Part shown: one piece after another, positions 8,188-16,526 of the stretch
Layout: each line of letters begins with the position of its first letter
Position numbering within the stretch: the first letter of the stretch is position 1
Assembly: GCF_004217565.1 (NCBI RefSeq)
Contig: NZ_SHLA01000001.1
Location: 2,294,001-2,358,000 of the forward strand
Length of the DNA stretch: 64,000 nucleotides
Direction: 5' to 3'
Source of the DNA: Zhihengliuella halotolerans
GTDB taxonomy: Bacteria > Actinomycetota > Actinomycetes > Actinomycetales > Micrococcaceae
Made by a program: the position numbers and the translations under genes
The notes under the pieces: model-generated
The model's database searches: none
The model's input: the letters and a program-made list of their open reading frames with translations, nothing else
What the model was told of the DNA's origin: nothing

Positions 8188-9495
8188 CTAGCCGATCGCG
8201 TTCTCCATCTCGGAGCGAGCAGCCTTAGCCGCGTCCGCCGGGGACTGCCGGCCGAAGAACACCTCGAGCTCGTAGCGGTAGATGATGTCCTGGAGCTCAC
8301 TGAACCCCATCGCCGGGATCGGCTCGGCCGCGCCCAGCTCGTCCTCGATGTCGGCGATGAAGTCAGCCGAGACCGCATCCTGGCCTTCGAGCTGCGCCAC
8401 CACGGACTCGCGCACGTCCCCGTTCGACGGCAGACCGCGGTCCGTCAGATTCAGCTCGCCGGCCTCCTGCGAGTTCACGAAGAAATCGATGAACGCTTTG
8501 ACCTCTTCCGGGTGATCGGACTGCGAGTAACCGGACATCAACATCGAGGACTTGTACCAGAGGCCCGAGTCACTCGAGTCGCCCGTGTGGCTGGGCATGC
8601 GCAGCGGCACCAGGTCGACGCCCGCGGAACCCGAGAGCGCTGTCAGCTGGTTCGTCCACCACATGCCCATCGCGGCGACGCCGGTGCCAGTGAGGGACTG
8701 GTCGGGGCCGGGACTCTGGTCCTCGGCGATGATCGAGGCCCCGGGATACGATCCGTTCTCCACCAGGTCCAGATGGTGCTGGAAGTATTCCTCGATATCG
8801 GACTCGTCGACGCCGAGGGCGCCGTCGTCCCCGATGAGGTGCTTTCCGGCCTGACGGGCCCAGATCTGCAGGCCCGCCGGCTCGTTGGGGCCGGTCGCCC
8901 CGTACTTGCCGTCGGTGTTTTCGGTGATCTCCTTGGTGATCTCCGCGTAGTCGTCCCACGTCCACGTCTCGTCGTCGGGCAGCTCGACGCCGGCCTCCTC
9001 GAAGATCTCCGGATTGGTCATGAGGACCATCGCGTTGATGCCAGTCGTGATGCCAAGCAAACCGTCGTCGGTGGTGCCGTTCTCGATCGTGCCCTCGTCG
9101 AACTGCGAGACGTCGACACCCTCGAGATCCAGCAGCGCGCCGCGGTCGCCGTACTCGCGCAAGTACTTGTCGTCCATCTGAATGATGTCCGGTGCGTCCC
9201 CGGAGGCCACCTGGGTGGCCAGCTTGTCCCAGTAGCCACCCCAGTCGCCGTACTCGGGCTTGATCTCGATGCCCGGGTTCTCCGCCTCGAAGGCGTCGAT
9301 GATCTCCAGCGTGCTCTGGTGGCGCGCGTCGGCGCCCCACCAGCTGAACCGCAGCTCGACCTTGCCGTCGTCGCCGCTATCGGCCTCTCCCCCGCCACCG
9401 CAGGCGGTCAGCGCCATTGCTGACGCGGCGGCAATCGCCGCAGCCTGGGCCAGTCGACGACCGATTGTGCGGCGCTGTCCTTTGGCGTGATGCAC
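8188..9495 (-). CDS. ABC sugar importer substrate-binding lipoprotein 2
   Basis: This 435-residue family 1 solute-binding lipoprotein has a signal peptide with arginines (GRRLAQAAAIAAASAMALTAC), a lipobox LTAC and a short acidic linker. The mature region is a close paralogue of the product of 6635-7918: it shares EYGDW-GYWDKLATQ, APDIIQMD, GLLGITTGIN-like and GFSELQDI stretches. The GTG at 9495 is chosen because GAGGAG sits six to seven bases upstream; an ATG at 9510 would overlap that ribosome-binding site. It has no neighbouring permease. A LacI-type operator and a CRP-like site lie upstream. The two paralogues probably deliver related oligosaccharides to the same membrane complex. Confidence 0.85.
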   Translation of the reverse strand: MHHAKGQRRTIGRRLAQAAAIAAASAMALTACGGGGEADSGDDGKVELRFSWWGADARHQSTLEIIDAFEAENPGIEIKPEYGDWGGYWDKLATQVASGDAPDIIQMDDKYLREYGDRGALLDLEGVDVSQFDEGTIENGTTDDGLLGITTGINAMVLMTNPEIFEEAGVELPDDETWTWDDYAEITKEITENTDGKYGATGPNEPAGLQIWARQAGKHLIGDDGALGVDESDIEEYFQHHLDLVENGSYPGASIIAEDQSPGPDQSLTGTGVAAMGMWWTNQLTALSGSAGVDLVPLRMPSHTGDSSDSGLWYKSSMLMSGYSQSDHPEEVKAFIDFFVNSQEAGELNLTDRGLPSNGDVRESVVAQLEGQDAVSADFIADIEDELGAAEPIPAMGFSELQDIIYRYELEVFFGRQSPADAAKAARSEMENAIG

Positions 9496-9615
9496 GGTGC
9501 TCCTCCTCATTGAATGGATCTTCCCGCAGCGAGTGACCACGAGATTTCTCCGCCCCCTCCCCGCCGGTCGGCCCACAGGCCGCGGTCGGATCCCGCCGCG
9601 GATGACGCGGAATTC

Positions 9616-9629
9616 GGAAAGCGATTTCC
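9616..9629. promoter_or_regulatory. LacI-type operator in front of binding protein 2
   Basis: GGAAAGCGATTTCC is a near-perfect palindrome of the same family as the operators at 8001, 10896, 23081 and 27638. It lies in the 299-base gap between binding protein 2 and the LacI gene, about 120 bases upstream of the GTG start. Confidence 0.65.
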
Positions 9630-9642
9630 CGTTCAATCTAGG

Positions 9643-9658
9643 TGTGACGGCGATCACC
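9643..9658. promoter_or_regulatory. CRP/GlxR-like site
   Basis: TGTGACGGCGATCACC fits the cAMP-receptor-protein consensus TGTGA-N6-TCACA with one mismatch. It stands 13 bases upstream of the LacI-type operator. This is the usual order for an activator above a repressor site in a catabolic promoter. The rest of the gap, 9659-9794, holds nothing I recognise. Confidence 0.4.
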
Positions 9659-9794
9659 GGTCAAGGAATATGGGGGCGATCGATCTTTCATCTTGGCGAT
9701 CGGCTGATACCTTGAGGGCATCAATGCCGCTCACGTGATCGATTCAGCTGCATCTTCCACGCCGCGCAGACGCGACCCGCCCATGGCTGCCCGA

Positions 9795-10808
9795 CTACAA
9801 CTTCCGGGTGCTCTCCCGCAGCACCGGGTGCCCCGACACCACGAGCCGGCGCTGCTCGTCACCGTCGGTGAGCACAAACTCGCCGGCCATGCGGCCAATC
9901 TCCTCGAGCGGCAACCGCACGGTCGAGACCGACGGCACGAGGTCACCCAGCGTGGGGATGTCGTCGAAGCCGGCAACCGCCACATCCTCCGGGACCCGCA
10001 GCCCGGCCTCCCGGATCGCCGTCATCGCCCCGAGCGCCATGACGTCGTTCGCGCAGAAGACGCACACCTGGCCGGCTGGCAGCTCGAGCGCCTCCGAACG
10101 AATCAGGTCCGCCATCTCCAAGTAGCCGCCGTCGCGCGTAAACGCCCCCTCCCGCACGAGGACGGGATCGATGCCCGAGGACTTCAGCTTGGCGAGGAAA
10201 CCGGAGACGCGGTCGAGCGCCGTCGTCAGGGATTGGTCGCCGGCGAGCACCGCGAACCGCCGGTGTCCGAGGCGCAGCAACTCCTGCGCCAGCTCCGCCG
10301 CCGCCCCCTCGTTGTCGAGGTGGACGCCGCCGGCCAGCGCGAGGGGCTGGCCGATCATGACGACCTTGCCCCCGTTGGCCTGATACTGCTCGAGCGCGGC
10401 CACGAGATCGTCATCGTCCTCGATGCCACGGGAACCGGCGAGCACGATCGCATCAGTGCGGTGCGAGAGGAATGACCGCACGGCACTGAGCTCGGCCTGC
10501 GGATCGCGACCGGTGCTGCTGAGCAGCAGCTGCACCCCGCTGCCGTCGAGCCCGCGCTGGACGCCGCGGGCGATCGAGGAGAAGTAGGGGTCGGCGATGT
10601 CGTGCACGATCAGGCCGACGAGGCCCGCGCTGCTGCGGGCGAGGGCCTGCGCCTGGGCGTTGGGGAAATAGCCGAGCCGCTGGGCCGCCGAACGCACCCG
10701 GTCGGCAATCTCCTGCGAGGGTGTGCGTTTGGATCCGTTGAGGACGCGCGACGCAGTGGCCTGAGAGACCCCCGCCTCCTTGGCGACATCTGCGAGCCGA
10801 ACAGCCAT
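9795..10808 (-). CDS. LacI-family repressor, likely regulator of the 6.6-30 kb regulon
   Basis: This 337-residue protein has a LacI helix-turn-helix at residues 3-50 (RLADVAKEAGVSQATASRVL, hinge region NAQAQALARS) and a periplasmic-binding-fold sensor from about 60 to the end. The ATG at 10808 directly starts the helix-turn-helix and has GAAAGG upstream; a further 25 in-frame upstream codons are unlikely to be used. The gene is divergent from the DUF993 operon. The operator TTGGAAAGCGCATTCCCAA lies between them, so autoregulation is expected. Its recognition helix and the palindromes up- and downstream make it the best candidate for control of the two binding proteins, the rhamnogalacturonan enzyme and the permease operon. 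Confidence 0.85.
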   Translation of the reverse strand: MAVRLADVAKEAGVSQATASRVLNGSKRTPSQEIADRVRSAAQRLGYFPNAQAQALARSSAGLVGLIVHDIADPYFSSIARGVQRGLDGSGVQLLLSSTGRDPQAELSAVRSFLSHRTDAIVLAGSRGIEDDDDLVAALEQYQANGGKVVMIGQPLALAGGVHLDNEGAAAELAQELLRLGHRRFAVLAGDQSLTTALDRVSGFLAKLKSSGIDPVLVREGAFTRDGGYLEMADLIRSEALELPAGQVCVFCANDVMALGAMTAIREAGLRVPEDVAVAGFDDIPTLGDLVPSVSTVRLPLEEIGRMAGEFVLTDGDEQRRLVVSGHPVLRESTRKL

Positions 10809-10895
10809 GGCACGACCTTTCTCTCGGGCCGCCGCCGAGCGGGGCCGCGACTCCTCACGTGTGACAGTTGACACGTCGATCACTCCGACACTACC

Positions 10896-10914
10896 TTGGA
10901 AAGCGCATTCCCAA
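10896..10914. promoter_or_regulatory. LacI-type operator between lacI gene and DUF993 operon
   Basis: TTGGAAAGCGCATTCCCAA sits in the 148-base divergent region, 42 bases before the ATG at 10957. Its 17-base core is identical, in reverse complement, to the operator at 27638-27654. A separate inverted repeat (ACGTGT-N8-ACACGT, 10857-10876) lies between it and the lacI start and could be an activator or second repressor site. Confidence 0.75.
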
Positions 10915-10956
10915 CTATTTTCTTATTCCACATCACCTCCGAAGAGGAGTCCCGAC

Positions 10957-12123
10957 ATGTCCGAGACCCGCGTCATTCGCATCGCCATGAACGGCATCAC
11001 CGGCCGTATGGGCTACCGCCAGCACCTGCTGCGCTCGATCCTCCCGATCCGCGACCAGGGCGGAATCACGCTGGCCGACGGCTCCAAGGTCACCGTCGAG
11101 CCCATCCTGATCGGCCGCAACGAAGCCAAGATCAAGGAGCTGGCCGAGCTGCACGGCGTCGAGCAGTACACCACCGACCTCGACGCGATGATCAACGACC
11201 CCTCCGTGGACGTCGTCTTCGACGCGTCGATGACGTCCCTGCGCTACGACACCCTCTCCAAGGCCATCGCCGCCGGAAAGCACGTCTTCACCGAGAAGCC
11301 CACCGCGGAGACCCTGACCGAGGCCGTCGACCTCGCCCGTCAGGCGCAGATGGCCGGCATCACCGCCGGCGTCGTGCACGACAAGCTCTACCTGCCCGGC
11401 CTGGTCAAGCTGCGCCGCCTCGTCGACGAGGGCTTCTTCGGCCGCATCCTCTCGATGCGCGGCGAGTTCGGCTACTGGGTCTTCGAGGGCGAGATCCAGG
11501 AGGCCCAGCGCCCGTCCTGGAACTACCGGCTCGCCGACGGCGGCTCGATGACCACCGACATGTACTGCCACTGGAACTACGTCATGGAGGGCATCATCGG
11601 CACGGTGAAGTCCGTGAACTCCAAGACCGCCACCCACATCCCCACCCGCTGGGACGAGAAGGGCGAGCCCTACGAGGCGACCGCCGACGACGCCGCCTAC
11701 GGCATCTTCGAGCTCGAGACCCCGGCCGGCGACGAGGTCGTCGCGCAGATCAACTCCTCGTGGGCCGTGCGCGTGTACCGCGACGAGCTCGTCGAGTTCC
11801 AGATCGACGGCACGCACGGCTCCGCCGTCGCGGGCCTGAACAAGTGCGTCGCCCAGCAGCGCGCGCACACGCCGAAGCCGGTCTGGAACCCGGACCTGCC
11901 GGTCACGGAGTCCTTCCGCGACCAGTGGTCCGAGGTCCCGGCCAATGCCGATCTGGACAACGGCTTCAAGCTGCAGTGGGAGGAGTTCCTGGCCGACGTC
12001 GTGGCCGGTCGCGAGCACCGCTTCGGGCTGCTCTCCGCAGCCCGCGGCGTGCAGCTCGCGGAGCTGGGCCTGCAGTCCGCCGCCGAGCGCCGCACCCTCG
12101 ACGTCCCGGAGATCTCGCTGTGA
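10957..12123 (+). CDS. Gfo/Idh/MocA-family oxidoreductase
   Basis: This 388-residue NAD(P)-dependent dehydrogenase is the first gene of the LacI-controlled operon. The N-terminal Rossmann region (1-135) has an unusual MNGITGRMGYRQHL in place of the common GxGxxG and an EKPTAE motif that carries the conserved lysine. The C-terminal alpha/beta domain (about 140-388) has DMYCHWNY where a catalytic histidine is expected. Family members oxidise or reduce hydroxyl groups of sugars and polyols. The start has GAAGAGGAG upstream. It overlaps the DUF993 gene by four bases (GTGA), so the two products are probably made in equal amounts. Substrate unknown. Confidence 0.85.
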   Translation: MSETRVIRIAMNGITGRMGYRQHLLRSILPIRDQGGITLADGSKVTVEPILIGRNEAKIKELAELHGVEQYTTDLDAMINDPSVDVVFDASMTSLRYDTLSKAIAAGKHVFTEKPTAETLTEAVDLARQAQMAGITAGVVHDKLYLPGLVKLRRLVDEGFFGRILSMRGEFGYWVFEGEIQEAQRPSWNYRLADGGSMTTDMYCHWNYVMEGIIGTVKSVNSKTATHIPTRWDEKGEPYEATADDAAYGIFELETPAGDEVVAQINSSWAVRVYRDELVEFQIDGTHGSAVAGLNKCVAQQRAHTPKPVWNPDLPVTESFRDQWSEVPANADLDNGFKLQWEEFLADVVAGREHRFGLLSAARGVQLAELGLQSAAERRTLDVPEISL

Positions 12124-13376
12124 GCACGACAACCGCAACCAGCCTTCCGACCCTGACGCTGCCGTCGGCCTACGGCACGCTGAGCGAGTACACGATGTAC
12201 GGCCCGGGGCAGTTCACGCGCCCGTCCGCGCCGATCACCTCGCGCCACGTCTACGCGGCAGCCCACGTCATCCCGCTCATGACCGCCGATAACACCCCCG
12301 GTGCCGACGCCGAGCTCGACTGGAACGCCACGCTGGCCTACCGCCACGAGCTGTGGTCCTACGGCCTGGGCGTCGCCGACGCCATGGACACCGCCCAGCG
12401 CGGCATGGGCCTGGACTACGCGGCCACGTGCGAGCTGATCCGGCGCTCCGCGGCCGAGGCGGCCGACGTCGTCTCCTCCGGGAAGTACCCGGCGCTGGCC
12501 GGCAAGACCGTGCGAGACCTCGTCTCGTGCGGCGCCGGCACCGACCAGCTCGACCCGGCCGCGGTCTCCGCCGGGCCGGAGGGGCTCGCGGCCGTGACCG
12601 CCGCCTACCTCGAGATGCTCGACGTCGTCGAGTCCTCCGGCGCGAAGATCATCATCATGTGCTCGCGGGCGCTGACGAAGGTCGCCCGGAACGCCGAGGA
12701 CTACCTGGACGTCTACTCGCAATTGCTCGACGCCGCGAAGCAGCCGGTCATCCTGCACTGGCTCGGCCCGATGTTCGACCCGGCGCTGGCCGGATATTGG
12801 GGCAGCGACGACGTCGCGACCGCCACGGGCACGTTCCTGCGCCTCATCGAGAAGCACGCGGACAAGGTCGACGGCGTGAAGGTCTCGCTGCTCGACGCCG
12901 AACACGAGACGCAGCTGCGCTCGGCGCTGCCGGAGAGCGTCCGCCTCTACACCGGCGACGACTTCAACTACCCCGAGCTCATCCACGGCGACGGCGAGCT
13001 GCACTCGGACGCCCTGCTGGGCATCTTCGCGGCGATCTACCCGGCGGCGTCCACGGCGCTGCAGGCGTACGACGCCGGCGAGGCGGACCGCGGGCGGGCG
13101 ATCCTCGATTCGACCCGCGAGCTCGGCAAGCACATCTTCTCCGCACCGACGCTCTACTACAAGACGGGCATCGCGTTCCTCGCGTGGCTCAACGGGCACC
13201 AGTCCGGGTTCCAGATGGTCGGCGGCCTGCACTCGGGCCGCTCGGTCGCCCACCTGGCCCACACGTTCGTGCTCGCCGACAAGGCAGGCCTGCTGCTCGA
13301 TCCGCAGCTCGCGGCCGAGCGCATGACGCAGCTGCTGGCCGTGTACGGAATCGAGCAGAAGGGGGCCCGCGCATGA
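12120..13376 (+). CDS. DUF993 protein (DapA-like TIM barrel)
   Basis: This 418-residue protein belongs to DUF993, a family related to dihydrodipicolinate synthase but without a characterised reaction that I know of. Lys254 in VDGVKVSLLD occupies the place of the Schiff-base lysine of that superfamily, and HWLGPMFDP and YTGDDFNYPEL are strongly patterned segments. A retro-aldol, aldol or dehydratase reaction on a keto-sugar or keto-acid is a fair inference. Translation starts at a GTG inside the TGA of the upstream dehydrogenase. The stop overlaps the ATG of the next gene, so three genes are tightly coupled. No frameshift or truncation is seen. Confidence 0.8.
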   Translation: MSTTTATSLPTLTLPSAYGTLSEYTMYGPGQFTRPSAPITSRHVYAAAHVIPLMTADNTPGADAELDWNATLAYRHELWSYGLGVADAMDTAQRGMGLDYAATCELIRRSAAEAADVVSSGKYPALAGKTVRDLVSCGAGTDQLDPAAVSAGPEGLAAVTAAYLEMLDVVESSGAKIIIMCSRALTKVARNAEDYLDVYSQLLDAAKQPVILHWLGPMFDPALAGYWGSDDVATATGTFLRLIEKHADKVDGVKVSLLDAEHETQLRSALPESVRLYTGDDFNYPELIHGDGELHSDALLGIFAAIYPAASTALQAYDAGEADRGRAILDSTRELGKHIFSAPTLYYKTGIAFLAWLNGHQSGFQMVGGLHSGRSVAHLAHTFVLADKAGLLLDPQLAAERMTQLLAVYGIEQKGARA

Positions 13377-14296
13377 GCTCGAGCGCCTTCCCACTCGCCC
13401 TGAACACGGGCACCACGCCGAACCTCGACCTGCGCGAGGCCGTCGAGGTCACCGCCGAGGCCGGGCTCACGCACATCGGGCCCTGGCGCCACCTGCTCGA
13501 GGGCGCCGGCGGGGCCGAGACGGCCGCGAAGATCATCGCCGGTGCCGGCCTCAAGGCCTCGACCTTGTGCCGCGGGGGCTTCCTCACCGCGACGGAGCCG
13601 GAGGCCCGGGCCGCAGCGCTGGAGTCGAACCGCGCGGCGATCCGCGAGGCCGCGACCATCGGCACGGACAGCCTCATCATGGTGGTCGGCGGCCTGCCGG
13701 CGGCCGCGCACGTGCTCGGCGGCGAGGGCGACCGGGGCGACAAGGACATCGCCGCCGCCCGCGCCCGCGTGGGTGACGGGCTCGCCGACCTGGTCCCGTA
13801 CGCGCAGGAGCACGGCGTGCGACTCGTCCTCGAGCCGCTGCACCCGATGTACGCGGCGGACCGCGCCGTACTCTCCACGCTCGGCCAGGCCCTCGACATG
13901 GCCGCTGGCCTTCCGGCGGACGCGGTCGCCGTCGTCGTCGACACGTTCCACGTCTACTGGGACCCGCAGGTGCGCGAGCAGATCGCGCGCGCGGGCGCCG
14001 AGGGGCGGCTCGCGAGCTACCAGGTCTGCGACTTCAACCTGCCGATCGCCGCCGACGCGCTCAAGTCGCGGGGCATGATGGGAGACGGGTACATCGACTT
14101 CGCGTCGCTGTCGACGTGGACGGCGCAGGCCGGCTACACCGGCCCGGTCGAGGTCGAGATCTTCAACCAGGAGGTCAACGACCAGGATCCGCGTCTGACG
14201 CTGGCGACGATGAAGGAACGCTACGTGCAGCTCGTGCTCCCGCATCTAGAATCGGCGCGCGCGGGCGCGCCCGCCGAAACGGCCGCCGGCGTCTGA
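13373..14296 (+). CDS. Sugar phosphate isomerase/epimerase-like TIM barrel
   Basis: This 307-residue protein is an AP endonuclease 2/xylose isomerase-like barrel. Metal-site residues are visible as Glu154 (VLEPLHP), Asp190 and His193 (VVDTFHVYWDP) and Glu260/Glu262 (PVEVEIFN). Such proteins isomerise, epimerise or eliminate from keto-sugars. The ATG overlaps the DUF993 stop by four bases. Together with the dehydrogenase and DUF993 it suggests a sequence of oxidation, isomerisation and C-C cleavage. The exact step cannot be set from sequence. Confidence 0.8.
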   Translation: MSSSAFPLALNTGTTPNLDLREAVEVTAEAGLTHIGPWRHLLEGAGGAETAAKIIAGAGLKASTLCRGGFLTATEPEARAAALESNRAAIREAATIGTDSLIMVVGGLPAAAHVLGGEGDRGDKDIAAARARVGDGLADLVPYAQEHGVRLVLEPLHPMYAADRAVLSTLGQALDMAAGLPADAVAVVVDTFHVYWDPQVREQIARAGAEGRLASYQVCDFNLPIAADALKSRGMMGDGYIDFASLSTWTAQAGYTGPVEVEIFNQEVNDQDPRLTLATMKERYVQLVLPHLESARAGAPAETAAGV

Positions 14297-14308
14297 GCCG
14301 GTACCCGG

Positions 14309-14340
14309 GCGGCCCCGGCGCCCGCGCGCGCCGGGGCCGC
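14309..14340 (+). terminator. Strong intercistronic hairpin
   Basis: A perfect 12-bp GC stem (GCGGCCCCGGCG / CGCCGGGGCCGC) with an 8-base GC loop lies between the isomerase and the next gene on the same strand. It may be a partial terminator or a 3' stabiliser that lowers expression of the two downstream genes. Confidence 0.5.
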
Positions 14341-14371
14341 TGATCGATCGAGACGAACGAAGAGGTAAGAG

Positions 14372-16492
14372 ATGGCAGAGAAGCAGCCGGCCGGCGTCGT
14401 ACTGGTGGGTCTGAACGGTTTCGGCCGGCAGCACCTGATCAACATCGAGCGCCTCGTGGGGTTGGGCAAGATGCGGCTGCTCGCCGGCGTCGACTTCAAC
14501 GACCCAGGTCCGGAGGTCCGCGGTGCGCACACGCCGGTCTTCGCCTCGCTCGACGACGTCTCCGCGGCGGGGATCACCCCCGACATCGTCATCGTCTCGA
14601 CGCCGATCAGCACCCACCACGACCTCGGCCTGCGGGCCCTCGAATTCGGCGCCGACCTGTACCTGGAGAAGCCGCCGACGGCGACCCTCGAGCAGTACGA
14701 GTCACTGCTGGCGGCCGCAACCGCGGCGGGGGCGCGGGTTCAGGTCGGTTTCCAGTCGATCGGCTCGCACGCGCTCGACGAGATCTCCGAGGTCCTCTCC
14801 CCCGCCGACGGATCCGAGGGCCCGATCGGCACCCTGCGCAGCGTCGGCGCGAGCGGGACCTGGGTGCGCACCCGCGGCTACTACGACCGTGCGCCGTGGG
14901 CCGGGCGCCGGGTCCTCGACGGTGTGCAGGTGGTCGACGGGGTCGCGACGAACCCGCTCGCCCACGCCGTCCAGACCGCCCTGCACATCGCGGGCGCGCG
15001 GGCGAGCGACGATGTCGTGGACCTCGCGACCGAACTGCACCACGCGCACCGCATCGAGGCCGACGACACCACCAGCATCCGCCTGACGACGGCCGGCGGC
15101 GTCGACGTGACGTGCGCGCTGACCGTGTGCGCGACCGAGCAGCACGACCCGTGGATCACGGTGTACGGCACCGAGGGACACGCCGTCCTCTACTACACGC
15201 GCGACGAGCTCGTCGTCACACCCAACCCGGACGCACCCGCAGGCGGATCCGGGAGCCGGAGCACGTTCGGCCGGACCAACTTGCTCGAGAACCTCATCGA
15301 CGTCCGCGCCGGCGCCGCCGACACCCTGCTCAGCCCGCTCGAGAGCACGGGCGCGTTCATGCGCGTGCTCGAGGCCGTCCGCACCGCCGCGGACCCCGCG
15401 CAGATCCGTCCCGAACACGTGACGTTCGCCGGCGAGGGCGAGGACGAACGCCCGATCGTCCCCCACATCGAGAACCTCATCGACCGGGCGGTCAAGGGTT
15501 CGTCGACTTTCTCCTCACTCGGCGCTCCGTGGGCCGCGGCCCCGGCCGTCTCCGGCACGCTCGCCGTGACCCCGGCCGGTTCGGCCGCGCCCGTACCCGT
15601 CGCCGACCTGCGCACGGGCGAGGACATCTCCGCCGCCAACGGGCCGCGTCCGTTCCTGGACCGGGTGCGCACGCTCTCCGGCGTCGTCGTCACCGACCAG
15701 CAGCCCCTGGATCACACGTGGCACCTGGGTGTCTCGGTGGCGCTGCAGGACGTGGAGGGGTGCAACTTCTGGGGCGGGCGCACCTACACGCGCGACGCCG
15801 GGCGCTATGTTTGGCGCGCCGACCACGGGCGCATCCGCACCCTCTCCGAGTCCGTCATCCACGACGCCGAGGCCGAAAGCACGTGCGGTCAGCGGCTGCG
15901 CGCCCGGCTCGAGTGGACCGGCTACGACGGCGCGGCGCTCCTGACCGAGGACCGCCAGGTTAGCGCGCGCCCGGTGGCGGATGTGGGGGCGAACGGCTGG
16001 GAGCTGGACTTCTCCTTTTCCCTCGCGCCGGCTGGCAACCGACCCGTCGCGCTCGGCAGCCCGGGTTCGAACGGGCGCCCCGGCGGCGGGTACGGCGGCT
16101 TCTTCTGGCGGCTGCCCGCGGTTGCCGACGCCCGCATCTACACCGCGGAGGCCGAGGGCGAGGAGGCCGTGCACGGGACGGTCAGCGACTGGGTCGCCGT
16201 CTCGGCGGACTTCGCCTCGAACGACGGCCACCCGCTGGCCGGCACCGACGCCCAGCCCGAGACCGGGTCGGGCCGCGGTCCCGCCACGCTCGTCTTCGTC
16301 TCCGCCGACCCGGACCCCTGGTTCGTGCGCTGCGCGGGCTACCCCGGCATCGGGGCCTCGCTCGCGTGGGACGAGCCGGCCGTGACGCGCCCGGGCTCCC
16401 CGGTCCGGCGGCGGGTGCGGACCCTCGTCCTGGACGGGATCGTGCCGCGCGAACGCGTCGAGGCTCTGGTGTCCTCACTCGTCAGCGCGTAG
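14372..16492 (+). CDS. Gfo/Idh/MocA oxidoreductase fused to DUF6807 (PmoA-like)
   Basis: This 706-residue protein joins two domains. Residues 1 to about 365 are a Gfo/Idh/MocA dehydrogenase: nucleotide-binding VGLNGFGRQHL, then STPISTHHDLGL and YLEKPPTA with the conserved lysine. Residues about 385-700 match DUF6807, once named 'methane oxygenase PmoA', a misleading label for a beta-rich domain of unknown function. HTWHLGVSVALQDVEGCNFWGG is its clearest stretch (HTWHLG...NFWGGRTY). DUF6807 genes often stand beside Gfo/Idh/MocA genes, so a fusion implies the two act on one substrate. It is followed by an M24-like gene 34 bases away. Cytoplasmic; no signal peptide. Confidence 0.8.
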   Translation: MAEKQPAGVVLVGLNGFGRQHLINIERLVGLGKMRLLAGVDFNDPGPEVRGAHTPVFASLDDVSAAGITPDIVIVSTPISTHHDLGLRALEFGADLYLEKPPTATLEQYESLLAAATAAGARVQVGFQSIGSHALDEISEVLSPADGSEGPIGTLRSVGASGTWVRTRGYYDRAPWAGRRVLDGVQVVDGVATNPLAHAVQTALHIAGARASDDVVDLATELHHAHRIEADDTTSIRLTTAGGVDVTCALTVCATEQHDPWITVYGTEGHAVLYYTRDELVVTPNPDAPAGGSGSRSTFGRTNLLENLIDVRAGAADTLLSPLESTGAFMRVLEAVRTAADPAQIRPEHVTFAGEGEDERPIVPHIENLIDRAVKGSSTFSSLGAPWAAAPAVSGTLAVTPAGSAAPVPVADLRTGEDISAANGPRPFLDRVRTLSGVVVTDQQPLDHTWHLGVSVALQDVEGCNFWGGRTYTRDAGRYVWRADHGRIRTLSESVIHDAEAESTCGQRLRARLEWTGYDGAALLTEDRQVSARPVADVGANGWELDFSFSLAPAGNRPVALGSPGSNGRPGGGYGGFFWRLPAVADARIYTAEAEGEEAVHGTVSDWVAVSADFASNDGHPLAGTDAQPETGSGRGPATLVFVSADPDPWFVRCAGYPGIGASLAWDEPAVTRPGSPVRRRVRTLVLDGIVPRERVEALVSSLVSA

Positions 16493-16526
16493 TCTAACGT
16501 TTACCTACCCCCGATCTGAGGTTCAC

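Noticed and set aside
10896-12119. Long Arg/Pro/Gly-rich open frame overlapping the first Gfo gene
   Set aside because: It is a frame shadow of the dehydrogenase in high-GC DNA; only the part from 12120 (DUF993) has family-like sequence.
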